Shown one piece after another: positions 25,209 through 33,247 of a stretch of 64,000 nt of DNA. Source of the stretch: JBDGYW01 sp964518955 (GTDB lineage Bacteria > Gemmatimonadota > Gemmatimonadetes > Gemmatimonadales > GWC2-71-9). The stretch lies in the NCBI GenBank assembly GCA_964518955.1, contig CAZFHS010000032.1:8914-72913 (forward strand). The letters are read 5' to 3'. Position numbers and translations under genes: made by a program. The notes beneath the pieces are model-generated. The model was not told where the DNA came from and did no database searches. It worked only from the letters and a program-made list of their open reading frames with translations. Numbering within the stretch: position 1 is the stretch's first letter; each line of letters begins with the position of its first letter.

Positions 25209-26186
25209 ATGGCTTATTCTCACTCACGCACAATCTCGAATTCCGGATACGATTTAACCCCTTTGCCGGAAGCCATGGTTTCCAAACTCGCAGCTCACCT
25301 GCCGCCCAGAGACAGGGTCGTCGCATGCGATGCGGGCACCGAGCGTGCGTTTACGGGTAAATATTGGAACAGCAAGGAAGAGGGAACGTACGTGTGCGCA
25401 GTATGTCGTCTGCCGCTCTTTAGCTCCAGAACCAAGTTCGATTCCGGCAGCGGTTGGCCGAGCTACTTCGAGCCATTCGATGCCGATCATGTTGTGGAGG
25501 AAGTCGATACCAGTCATGGTATGACGAGGACCGAGGTTCTCTGCGCACGCTCCGGATCGCACCTCGGACACGTGTTTGATGACGGCCCACCGCCCACCGG
25601 CAGACGCTTCTGCATCAACTCGGCTTCACTGGAGTTCGTTCCGGAGGGGCAAGCCGTCGAGCCGCTGAGAAATCCCCTACCGATCACTGAAGCCTCTCAG
25701 CCAGGCGTAGCCACGTTCGGAGCCGGTTGCTTTTGGGGTGTTGAGTCGACGTTCAGGAATGTGCCCGGCGTACTGGACGCACAGGTAGGATACAGTGGAG
25801 GGGGTGTCGAAAATCCAACGTACGAAGATGTGTGCTCGGGAACGACCGGCCACGCCGAAGCGCTCGAGATCAAGTTCGACCCGGAGGTGGTCAACTACTC
25901 GCAGCTATTGGACGTGTTCTTCTCCTGCCACGACCCGACGCAACTGAACCGGCAGGGCCCGGACGTTGGGACCCAATATCGTTCGGCGGTCTTCTATCAC
26001 AACGAAGCGCAGCATTTCGCAGCGTTGAGTGCGATTGATGCACTGCATCTATCCGGGAGATTGCCGCGCCCAATAGCAACAGAGGTGACGGAGCCAACGC
26101 TTTTTTATCGCGCCGAGGAATACCACCAGCGCTACTTCGAGAAGCGAGGCGGTGCGGGGGCGTGCGGCATACCGGGTTTCATCTAA
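25209..26186 (+). CDS. msrBA: Fused methionine sulfoxide reductase MsrB-MsrA
   Basis: The 325-residue bifunctional enzyme reduces methionine R- and S-sulfoxides. The MsrB domain (residues about 14-145) has the catalytic Cys135 in RRFCINSASLEF and HLGHVFDDGP. Zinc-site cysteines are C63 and C66 (CAVC) and C112, but the expected fourth is Ser115 (CARS). The MsrA domain (about 166-325) has GAGCFWGVES (Cys174), GYSGGGVENPTYEDVCSGTTGHAE and YHQRYFEK. MsrB-first order is one of two known fusion orders. No signal peptide, so cytoplasmic. It follows nifS by 63 bp, consistent with an oxidative-stress/Fe-S repair context. Confidence 0.93.
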   Translation: MAYSHSRTISNSGYDLTPLPEAMVSKLAAHLPPRDRVVACDAGTERAFTGKYWNSKEEGTYVCAVCRLPLFSSRTKFDSGSGWPSYFEPFDADHVVEEVDTSHGMTRTEVLCARSGSHLGHVFDDGPPPTGRRFCINSASLEFVPEGQAVEPLRNPLPITEASQPGVATFGAGCFWGVESTFRNVPGVLDAQVGYSGGGVENPTYEDVCSGTTGHAEALEIKFDPEVVNYSQLLDVFFSCHDPTQLNRQGPDVGTQYRSAVFYHNEAQHFAALSAIDALHLSGRLPRPIATEVTEPTLFYRAEEYHQRYFEKRGGAGACGIPGFI

Positions 26187-26240
26187 GCCGATTTCGCCGA
26201 TCCCGCAGCAAAACGCGGCCGACGTAGTGCACAGGGGCCG

Positions 26241-26600
26241 TCACGCTTGTCGACCGCGCAGCAATCGCGAGTCTTCCGCCCGCTGTACCATACCATGGAG
26301 CCTTTTCGCTTCCATCTCAGTACTTCGTTTGCCGTTACTGGTTAGCGTGTAACTTCGACGTTGCTTGCCCGCAGACGGTTCGGACTCGGTTTCCGCTATC
26401 AGACCACGATCGACGAGTTGTTTGATCGACCCGTAGAGTGTTCCCGGCCCAATCTCCACCGCCCCGTCCGTGCGCCGTTCGATTTCCTGCATGATTGCGT
26501 AGCCATGCCGCTCGCCCAAAGCTAGCGTGAGCAGGATGTGGAACATGGCCGAGGTCAACTCACCATCGGGTACAGCCGTAACTGATCTTCGTTGACTCAT
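26241..26600 (-). CDS. PadR-family transcriptional regulator (orphan)
   Basis: The start is set at the ATG at 26600. The open frame extends upstream into a low-complexity Arg/Gly tract that covers the operator and is unlikely to be translated. The 119-residue protein has the PadR winged helix: LTSAMFHILLTLALGERHGYAIMQEIERR, EIGPGTLYGSIKQLVDRGLIAET and RRSYTLTSNGKRSTEMEAKRL. Unlike the two other PadR genes in the window it is not followed by a permease: it converges on msrBA. A 31-bp near-perfect palindrome lies 14 bases upstream of the ATG and is its probable autoregulatory operator. Confidence 0.88.
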   Translation of the reverse strand: MSQRRSVTAVPDGELTSAMFHILLTLALGERHGYAIMQEIERRTDGAVEIGPGTLYGSIKQLVDRGLIAETESEPSAGKQRRSYTLTSNGKRSTEMEAKRLHGMVQRAEDSRLLRGRQA

Positions 26601-26613
26601 ATCACCATATCCA

Positions 26614-26644
26614 TTGGAGTAAATCCACTTTGGATATACTCCAA
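26614..26644. promoter_or_regulatory. Palindromic operator upstream of orphan padR
   Basis: Arms TTGGAGTAAATCCA and TGGATATACTCCAA are 14 bp each, complementary at 13 of 14 positions, around a CTT centre. The size and location next to a PadR gene fit a PadR dimer site. Binding is inferred. Confidence 0.7.
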
Positions 26645-26670
26645 CATAGATGTCAATGGCGAGGAGTTTC

Positions 26671-26742
26671 GCTGCCCGCCTTCTCCTTCTTCTGCCTCCC
26701 CTGCCACCTCTGCCTCTCTGCCACCCCTGCCCGCTGTGCCGT
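26671..26742. repeat. Low-complexity pyrimidine-rich tract
   Basis: About 70 bases almost entirely of C and T with CTGCC/CTCC units on the plus strand (purine-rich on the minus strand) lie between the two PadR genes. No coding sense is apparent. Confidence 0.55.
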
Positions 26743-26782
26743 GCGGGTAGCGGCATGTAACCTTTTCACCAATTCTAACGTC

Positions 26783-26788
26783 TATAAT
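26783..26788 (+). promoter_or_regulatory. Putative -10 element for the second padR-permease operon
   Basis: A perfect TATAAT lies 40 bases before the chosen padR start. The -35 region is poor (no TTGACA at proper spacing), so promoter assignment is tentative. Confidence 0.4.
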
Positions 26789-26827
26789 GTGTGATTGGCC
26801 ATACGAACACTCATTTGGACAGGTCAA

Positions 26828-27163
26828 ATGACGAAAACCACGGGATATCTAGGCGAACTCGAGCAAATGGTGCTCCTCGCAATTCTCCAGCTGGAAGACC
26901 AGGCTTTCGGTACGAATGTCATGGACGAGCTGGTGCGGCGGGTCGAGCGGAAGGTTTCTCGCGGCGCGCTCTACGTGACCCTCGACCGCCTCGAAGAGAA
27001 GAGGATGCTCACCTCGACTTTGGGTGATCCGACTCCACGTCGAGGTGGACGCCCAAAACGATACCTCACAGTTACTCCCGAGGGTGTATCGGCACTCAGA
27101 AAGTCCAGAGCTGCTTGGATGAGCCTGTGGGACGGCCTGGATGCGGTGTTCGAAGGGCAATGA
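26828..27163 (+). CDS. PadR-family transcriptional regulator
   Basis: The ATG at 26828 is preferred over an upstream in-frame TTG (26795), because AGG lies 5-7 bases before it and the PadR domain starts immediately. The 111-residue protein has LEQMVLLAILQLEDQAFGTNVMDELVRR, VSRGALYVTLDRLEEKRMLTS, the wing GDPTPRRGGRPKRYLTVTPEG and a C-terminal dimer helix. The permease start overlaps its stop (ATGA), so it is the operon's own regulator, as in the PadR-permease pair at 15.5 kb. Confidence 0.9.
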   Translation: MTKTTGYLGELEQMVLLAILQLEDQAFGTNVMDELVRRVERKVSRGALYVTLDRLEEKRMLTSTLGDPTPRRGGRPKRYLTVTPEGVSALRKSRAAWMSLWDGLDAVFEGQ

Positions 27164-29850
27164 GCGACACCAACGTCCCCGAACCGCCGAGGGCGGCAAT
27201 CGCACTGCTTCGGGCGTGTGTTTCACGTCGTCCAAGCGCAGACACCATGCTCGGCGACCTCCACGAAGCGTTCCTGGATAGGGCCGAGGCAGAAACGATC
27301 GGTCGAGCAAGGTTTTGGTATTGGCGCCAGGCGTTTGCGCTCAGCTCTCGGTATCTGCTCCGTCGTCTCGTGAGGAGGAGACATCAAGTCCCTGCAATCA
27401 CAACCTCCAACCAACCTACGCTGCAACCATCCCGAGGTCGTTTCATGAAAGACTTTTGGAAAGACATGAGATTTGCGGGCCGATTGTTCGTCCGCACTCC
27501 TGGATTCACGTTCGCGAGTGTTCTCGTATTGGCGATCGGCATCGGCGCCGTCACCGTCATGTTCAGCACACTCAACTCGGTTGTGCTCCAACCACTTCCA
27601 TATGAGAAACCAGAACAACTCGCGTGGATGTGGGGAACGAATGAAGCAAATCCACGCAATTCCGTTTCGGCCATCAACTACTGGGATTACCGGGACGAAG
27701 CCGACGCCTTCGAATCGCTCGCAGCGGCGCTCATCTTTTCACCGCGAGTGATCCTCACCGGCGATGACGAACCCGAACGGATCCTGAGTACCCAAATCTC
27801 CTACAACCTCTTCCCGACACTGGGAGTATCTCCTCAAGTCGGTCGTTCATTCCTGCTGGAGGAGGAGCAAACAGGTGCTGCGGACGTCGTGATCGTCAGC
27901 GACGGCTTTTGGCGGAGGCGATATGGGGGTGATCCCGGCATCGTTGGCCAACCAATCACCCTGAACGGTGCGCCGTTTGAGGTCGTGGGGGTTCTTCCTC
28001 CAGGTTTTGACTTCCGTCCCGGTGTGGAATTGTGGTTTCCAATGCAGCGCGAGACGGGATTCACGCAGGGTCGTGGCAACAACAACTTCAGCCTATTCGG
28101 TCGCCTCGACGCAGGCGTATCGATTGAACAGGCACAAGCTCAGCTCGACATCATCGCACAGAGACTCGAGGTGAGTTACCCCGAAACCAACGACGGGTGG
28201 GGCGTAACGCTCGAGTCGATGCACGAGGTGTTTTTTGGTGGGGCACGAGCTTCGTTGTTGATCATGTTGGGATTGGTTGGATTCGTTTTGCTGATCGCTT
28301 GCGCTAACGTTGCATCGCTGTCGCTTGCTCGAGCGATGAGTCGGACAACGGAGGTGGCAGTGAGGTTCTCCCTGGGAGCTGCACGGTCACGAGTGATCCG
28401 ACAACTCCTGACCGAGAGCATGTTGGTCGCACTGGCAGGCGGAGCCGGTGGTTTGGCGGTGGCGTTTTTGGGCATCGCCGCCCTCAAAACCTGGGGCCCG
28501 GCCAACCTCCCGAGATTGGATACAGTTGGAATAGATGCAACAGTACTCGCCTTCGCATTTGTTGTTTCAGTGACGGCGAGCCTGCTTTTTGGGGTCATAC
28601 CTGCACTCCGAAGTACGAAGCTCTCACTATCCGAGACATTGAAAGTCGGAGGCACGCGAGGTACCAGCCATGGCCGCGCAGGATTTCGAAACGCCCTGGT
28701 TGTCACACAAGTAGCTCTGTCACTCATGCTGATGGCGGCATCCGGCTTGTTAGTTCGCAGCTACCTTCGTTTACAAGGCGTAGACGCCGGGTTCAACGCC
28801 GAGCATTTGCTCCGCGCTGAAATTCAACTACCCACATGGCGCTATCAGGCGCCCGAAGAAATCGCGAGCGCCTGGACCCAACTGCACGAGCGTCTACTGG
28901 CAATGCCAGGCGTTGTATCGGTGGGAGCGGTCGACCAGGTACCGATCCGGTCAGGCGGAACGTGGAACGTCGTCTATCCAGTTGAGCGGCCTCCGACAAA
29001 CGCAGCCGAGCGTGCTCGGTTCGGAGCACAACGTCGTTTCGTTTCGGACGACTACTTCGATGCCCTCGGGATTCCCATCTTGACCGGCCGGGCATTCGAG
29101 TCCACCGACCGCGCGGGAGACGCCGGGGTTCTCATCATCAACGCCACAATGGCCGAGCGGTGGTTTCCTGGCGAAAACCCCCTCGGCAAGGAACTGTTCG
29201 TCTGGGGACAGAATTGGCAGGTCGTGGGTGTGGCAGCTGACATTCGTGAGTTTGGATTGGCCTCGGACTTCTCACCAGTGTTTTACATGGCATCTCGCCA
29301 AGTTACTCCGGACAGGATGCAGCTGTTGATTCGCTCAACCGGAGAACCGCTTGAACTCGCCTCAGGCCTCCGGCGCACGGTGTGGGATTTTGACGGGGCG
29401 ATCCCGATCTCGGGACTCGAAACAATGGAAGCACGCATCTCCGGTTCGTTGGCCCAGCCCAGATTCCGAATGATGCTGGTGGGTCTATTCGCTGGTATGG
29501 CCCTGATACTGGCTTCGACAGGCCTTTACGGAATACTAGCATTCTTCGTGAGGCAGAGAATTCACGAACTCGGGATTCGTGTGGCTCTAGGCGCAGCTCC
29601 AAGAAACGTCATTTCGGTGGTCCTGCGGCGAGGACTGATGCTCGTCGGACTCGGTATTGGTATTGGTCTAGCTGGAGGTTTCGCCGGCGGGCGCGTGATG
29701 CAGAGCCTACTCTTCGACGTCGCACCAACCGACGTGCTCACGTTCGGCGGAGTGAGTCTTTGCCTTGCAGTCGTGGGTCTCGTTGCCTGCATCGTACCTG
29801 CGTGGCGCGCCATGAAGGTGGATCCGCAGGAGGTATTGCGGGTGGAGTGA
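27160..29850 (+). CDS. ADOP-type ABC permease with PadR-associated prefix domain
   Basis: The start is the ATG at 27160, overlapping the padR stop; an upstream in-frame ATG lies within padR. The 896-residue protein begins with an N-terminal cytoplasmic prefix (LLRACVSRRPSADTMLGDLHEAFLDR...ARFWYWRQAF) of the permease-prefix type, followed by MKDFWKDMRFAGRLFVRTPGFTFASVLVLAIGIGA (first TM), MacB-PCD, three TMs with ACANVASLSLARAMSRTTEVAVRFSLGAARSRVIRQLLTESM, then a second PCD and a last FtsX block (IHELGIRVALGAAPRNVISVVLRRGLMLVGLGIGIGLAGG). The prefix makes it differ from the 15.8-kb permease. No ATPase is adjacent. A hairpin follows the stop. Confidence 0.92.
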   Translation: MSDTNVPEPPRAAIALLRACVSRRPSADTMLGDLHEAFLDRAEAETIGRARFWYWRQAFALSSRYLLRRLVRRRHQVPAITTSNQPTLQPSRGRFMKDFWKDMRFAGRLFVRTPGFTFASVLVLAIGIGAVTVMFSTLNSVVLQPLPYEKPEQLAWMWGTNEANPRNSVSAINYWDYRDEADAFESLAAALIFSPRVILTGDDEPERILSTQISYNLFPTLGVSPQVGRSFLLEEEQTGAADVVIVSDGFWRRRYGGDPGIVGQPITLNGAPFEVVGVLPPGFDFRPGVELWFPMQRETGFTQGRGNNNFSLFGRLDAGVSIEQAQAQLDIIAQRLEVSYPETNDGWGVTLESMHEVFFGGARASLLIMLGLVGFVLLIACANVASLSLARAMSRTTEVAVRFSLGAARSRVIRQLLTESMLVALAGGAGGLAVAFLGIAALKTWGPANLPRLDTVGIDATVLAFAFVVSVTASLLFGVIPALRSTKLSLSETLKVGGTRGTSHGRAGFRNALVVTQVALSLMLMAASGLLVRSYLRLQGVDAGFNAEHLLRAEIQLPTWRYQAPEEIASAWTQLHERLLAMPGVVSVGAVDQVPIRSGGTWNVVYPVERPPTNAAERARFGAQRRFVSDDYFDALGIPILTGRAFESTDRAGDAGVLIINATMAERWFPGENPLGKELFVWGQNWQVVGVAADIREFGLASDFSPVFYMASRQVTPDRMQLLIRSTGEPLELASGLRRTVWDFDGAIPISGLETMEARISGSLAQPRFRMMLVGLFAGMALILASTGLYGILAFFVRQRIHELGIRVALGAAPRNVISVVLRRGLMLVGLGIGIGLAGGFAGGRVMQSLLFDVAPTDVLTFGGVSLCLAVVGLVACIVPAWRAMKVDPQEVLRVE

Positions 29851-29870
29851 GACATCCCCTCAGGATGTCT
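29850..29870 (+). terminator. Hairpin after the ADOP permease
   Basis: Arms AGACATCC and GGATGTCT (8 bp, perfect) enclose the loop CCTCA, starting at the stop codon. Only a short T/G-rich stretch follows, so an intrinsic terminator is likely but weak. Confidence 0.6.
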
Positions 29871-29923
29871 TGCTACGTTGGCCTCGGAGAGGTTGATTCT
29901 TAGGAAAACGAGGGGGGTTGCCC

Positions 29924-30298
29924 ATGAACAACGCGATCTTCATTGTCACCGAAGGCCTCAAACTCCGAGCCGAACTCAACGACACGACTGCCGGCCGCGC
30001 CATCTACGATGCTCTGCCAATGGAAGCCGCGGGCAATCGGTGGGGCGAAGAATTCTATTTCGACATACACGTGGACGAGCCGCTCGCATCTGACGCCACT
30101 GAAGAAGTCAAAATCGGAGATCTCGGCTATTGGCCCCCGGGCACGGCTTTTTGTGTGTTCTTTGGCCGCACACCGGCGTCAACCGGTGACGATCCGCGAG
30201 CGGCAAGTCCAGTCAATCTGATTGGCAAGGTACTAGACGACGCGACGGTTTTGTCAGATGTGCCGCACGGAGCACAGATCCGATTGGAGAAAGCCTAA
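29924..30298 (+). CDS. Cyclophilin-like protein (TM1367/PF04126 type)
   Basis: The ATG at 29924 is chosen because GAGGGGGG lies about 6 bases upstream; a TTG two codons earlier is less likely. The 124-residue protein has the compact cyclophilin-like beta-barrel pattern of the TM1367 family: LRAELNDTTAGRAIYDALPMEAAGNRWGEEFYFDI, then VKIGDLGYWPPGTAFCVFFGRTPAS and VNLIGKVLDDATVL. These proteins resemble peptidyl-prolyl isomerases but generally lack the catalytic set, and their role is unknown. It stands alone between a terminator hairpin and the convergent muramidase gene. Confidence 0.82.
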   Translation: MNNAIFIVTEGLKLRAELNDTTAGRAIYDALPMEAAGNRWGEEFYFDIHVDEPLASDATEEVKIGDLGYWPPGTAFCVFFGRTPASTGDDPRAASPVNLIGKVLDDATVLSDVPHGAQIRLEKA

Positions 30299-30313
30299 CC
30301 TGACGCACTAACC

Positions 30314-31492
30314 TCAGTGGTAGAGCAGGTAGGGTTCGATTAGGCTCTCGAACGACTGTACGTCTCGTACCGCGTTTGACATCAGATCGTCAGACCGTTC
30401 TCCGGAATCGATTGCCAACCTCAGCGTGTCGCTTCCCCAGAGAATGTCGATCGGCATTTTCTCATGCTCGTACTCGTACGGGGGGGGAAGCCAATCGAAG
30501 TCTCGCGAGGCGAGTTGCTTGACTGCGCGCAGGATAGAAACCGCAGTTTCAACAGGACGAAAGGCCTCCCTGTCTATCACATGTATCTGCGCACCGCCGC
30601 ACATCGAATCAGCATGTTTTTGAAATGTCGGTTCGTAGGAGCACGCACGAAACGCCACTCCTGGTAGTTTCAAGCTGTTCATCGCCTCAGCCAGCGCGTG
30701 CGGGTCTAGGTATGGTGCGCCGAACATCTCGAACGGCCGAGTCGTACCCCGCCCTTCAGACAGATTCGTGCCCTCGAGTAGAACCATGCCCGGATATACC
30801 GTGCAGGAATCGAGTGTGGGCAGGTTCGGGCTTGGTGGCACAAACGGCAGATTGGTGTGGTCGAACCAAGTAGTGCGATTCAACCCAACACAGGGTAGGA
30901 CTTCGAGCTCACATCCGATACCGAAAGCACCATTGGCGAGCCGAGCGACCTCACCCGCAGTGAGGCCATGGCGAAGCGGCAGGGGGTGGAGCCCCACAAA
31001 CGACTCGAAACCCGATCTCAAAACGGGGCCTTCCCTGAACATGCCACCAATGGGATTCGGACGATCCAAAACCACGAACTTCACACCAGCGTCGCGACAC
31101 GCCTCCATCGCCAAACACATCGTCCACACGAACGTATATACGCGCACACCGACGTCCTGAAGGTCAAAGAGCATAACGTCCAGTCCCTCAAGCATATCCG
31201 GAGTTGGCCGTCGGACGTCTCCGTATAATGAATGCACTGGAACGCCGAGTCGCAGGTCGACGTAGGGCTCGCTCTCGATCATGTTGTCCTGCTTCTCACC
31301 CCGCATGCCGTGCTGGGGCCCAAATAAGGCGGAAACCAGAAAACCAGCTGAATTGAGAGCATCGGCAGACGCCATCAAATCCGTGGTCACGGAAGCGGGA
31401 TGCGCAACGAGTCCGAGCTTTGCTTTCCGCAGTTCAGGACGCGCGCCAGCGAGAAGTTCTGACAATCCGGTCGACACATTCATCGGTCTCAT
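30314..31492 (-). CDS. namZ: NamZ-type exo-N-acetylmuramidase (DUF1343)
   Basis: The 392-residue protein has DUF1343 hallmarks: LGLVAHPASVT, LFGPQHGMRGEKQDN, DVMLFDLQDVGVRVYTFVWTM, FVVLDRPNPIGG, RHGLTAGEVARLAN, PPSPNLPTLDSCTVYPGMVLLEGTNLSEGRGTTRPFEMFGAPYLD. In B. subtilis and Tannerella NamZ removes terminal N-acetylmuramic acid from peptidoglycan fragments. No signal peptide is visible (MRPMNVSTGLSELLAGARPEL), so the protein seems cytoplasmic unless the start is mis-set. It diverges from the Gfo/Idh/MocA gene across about 100 bp and may share the regulatory region. Confidence 0.9.
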   Translation of the reverse strand: MRPMNVSTGLSELLAGARPELRKAKLGLVAHPASVTTDLMASADALNSAGFLVSALFGPQHGMRGEKQDNMIESEPYVDLRLGVPVHSLYGDVRRPTPDMLEGLDVMLFDLQDVGVRVYTFVWTMCLAMEACRDAGVKFVVLDRPNPIGGMFREGPVLRSGFESFVGLHPLPLRHGLTAGEVARLANGAFGIGCELEVLPCVGLNRTTWFDHTNLPFVPPSPNLPTLDSCTVYPGMVLLEGTNLSEGRGTTRPFEMFGAPYLDPHALAEAMNSLKLPGVAFRACSYEPTFQKHADSMCGGAQIHVIDREAFRPVETAVSILRAVKQLASRDFDWLPPPYEYEHEKMPIDILWGSDTLRLAIDSGERSDDLMSNAVRDVQSFESLIEPYLLYH

Positions 31493-31600
31493 TTGAGCCG
31501 AATAATACCTCTCTGCGATGGTGGCTCAAGACTCTAGCACATGTCGGTCCTTGCCTGCATACTACGGGACTATCTCACCGACCCCAGCAGGAGTACCAGG

Positions 31601-32935
31601 ATGGCTTCGAAGATCCAGAGACGGACTTTCGTATCGGAAATGGCAGCGGCGGGTGCCGCGTTCCACATCGTTCCGCGGCATGTTCTTGGTGGCCGAGGTT
31701 ACAGAGCTCCAAGTGACATTCTGAACGTAGCGTGCATTGGCGTCGGGGGCATGGGTGGGAGTGACGTGCAGGGCATGAGTGTTGAAAATATCTATGCGCT
31801 CTGCGACGTAGACGATGAACGCGCGTCGCGATCGTACGAGCGTTTCCCACTCGCCAAGCGATATCGAGATTTTCGTGTTTTGCTCGAGCAAGAGGGCGAA
31901 AACATCGACGCGGTAACAGTGTCGACACCGGACCACACTCACACGGTTGCCGCGATGATGGCACTCGACATGGGTAAGCACGTGTACTGCCAAAAACCGT
32001 TGACGCGAACCATCAGTGAGGCAAAGCTCCTCGCCGGAGCAGCACAAAACTCAGGCCTCGCGACACAGATGGGTAACCAGGGCCACTCGTGGGAAGGCAC
32101 GCGACAAATCCGAGAGTGGGTCGAGGCAGGTTGGATCGGCACCGTCAAGGAAGTGCGATACTGGACGAACCGGCCGATCTGGCCCCAAGCGATCGACCGA
32201 CCTACAGAAGTTCATCACGTGCCCGACCACTTGGACTGGGACCTATGGTTAGGTCCGGCTCCCGAACGCCCATACCACCCGGCGTACGCTCCTTTCAACT
32301 GGCGGGGATGGTGGGACTTTGGCACCGGCGCTCTGGGAGACATTGCATGCCATTCAATGGACGCGGCGTTCTGGGCGTTGGAACTCGGGTATCCTTCCAG
32401 CATCACAGCTGAATCGACAGCTCTTTACGAGGAAACGGCTCCGGCGGTGTGCAGAATCGTATATGAGTTTCCGCAGCGCGGGGCACATCCACCGTTGACC
32501 GTCGTGTGGCTGGACGGGGAGCTGACACTTCCGCGGCCGTTCGATCTGGATGCCGACTCTCCATGGCCTCCGGGCTCTTCGGGGCAGTTGTGGATTGGAG
32601 ATGAAGGTACGCTCGTCGCCGGCATCTACGGAGAGGAACCATACCTGGCAAACAGTGAGCGACACCGAGCACTTCAGGACGACCTGCCGGAGGCGCGGTA
32701 TCCGCGAACCGAAGGTGTCTACGCAGAGTGGATTGCAGCGTGCAAGAATGGCGGCAAAGCCGGTTCTGATTTCGCGGAGCACGCGGGTCCGCTGACTGAA
32801 ATGGTTCTACTTGGCAACCTCGCTGTCAGGACCCAGCAGCGCCTGGAGTTCGACCCACGGACAGGTGAGGTGACCAACGCCACAGTTCCCGAAGAGCTGT
32901 TTGGATCAGAGTATAGGGAGGGCTGGATGTTCTAA
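31601..32935 (+). CDS. Tat-exported Gfo/Idh/MocA family oxidoreductase
   Basis: The ATG at 31601 is chosen: AGGAG lies 8 bases upstream and it opens directly into a Tat signal (MASKIQRRTFVSEMAAAGAAFHIVPRHVLGG). The open frame extends 20 codons further. The 444-residue protein has a Rossmann fold with CIGVGGMGGSD (45-55), STPDHTHTVAAMMALDMGKHVYCQKPLT (EKP-like motif with Gln) and a C-terminal GFO/IDH domain, including FGTGALGDIACHSMDAAFWAL with the conserved Asp/His set. Periplasmic members of this family act on sugars or cyclitols and some perform redox-neutral glycosidic cleavage; the substrate is unknown here. Another exported member is at 60.5 kb. Confidence 0.9.
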   Translation: MASKIQRRTFVSEMAAAGAAFHIVPRHVLGGRGYRAPSDILNVACIGVGGMGGSDVQGMSVENIYALCDVDDERASRSYERFPLAKRYRDFRVLLEQEGENIDAVTVSTPDHTHTVAAMMALDMGKHVYCQKPLTRTISEAKLLAGAAQNSGLATQMGNQGHSWEGTRQIREWVEAGWIGTVKEVRYWTNRPIWPQAIDRPTEVHHVPDHLDWDLWLGPAPERPYHPAYAPFNWRGWWDFGTGALGDIACHSMDAAFWALELGYPSSITAESTALYEETAPAVCRIVYEFPQRGAHPPLTVVWLDGELTLPRPFDLDADSPWPPGSSGQLWIGDEGTLVAGIYGEEPYLANSERHRALQDDLPEARYPRTEGVYAEWIAACKNGGKAGSDFAEHAGPLTEMVLLGNLAVRTQQRLEFDPRTGEVTNATVPEELFGSEYREGWMF

Positions 32936-33247
32936 CGCTGGGGGTATGACTCGGCCTGCTCGCGGAAATTCTTGCTGGTAGGATTTACGTCGGCGTCTCA
33001 GAGTCAATACTCACCTCGTCATCTACGAAGACCTAGATCGGGCGGGTGCATGGGTTCAGGATGCCTTTGCCAACGTGCAATTTCGTTGTAGTCGCTGCCA
33101 ATGTACATCTCCATGTTCGTCGTGTGTTTGTTCAGTTTTCGAATTTCAGTGGCAGCTTCTCACTGCCGCCGTCACATGCAATTTTGTAACTGTCAAGAAG
33201 TTGTCAAAGATTAAATCTCGACACCTAATGGGCATTCGTAGACTGGT
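32936..33247. other. 312-base convergent intergenic region with two TGTCAA direct repeats
   Basis: There is no supported gene. At 33191 and 33202 TGTCAA occurs twice on the plus strand with an 11-base period, the same hexamer and spacing as in the region upstream of the CarH-like gene at 35.8 kb. No clear terminator hairpin with a T-tract was found. Confidence 0.4.

Noticed and set aside
26601..26756. N-terminal extension of the orphan PadR protein (Gly/Arg-rich)
   Set aside because: It translates the low-complexity tract and the palindromic operator; the ATG at 26600 opens directly into the PadR domain.
32936..33247. Short ORF or RNA gene in the convergent gap
   Set aside because: No start with a ribosome-binding site, and no tRNA or conserved RNA fold could be recognised by eye.
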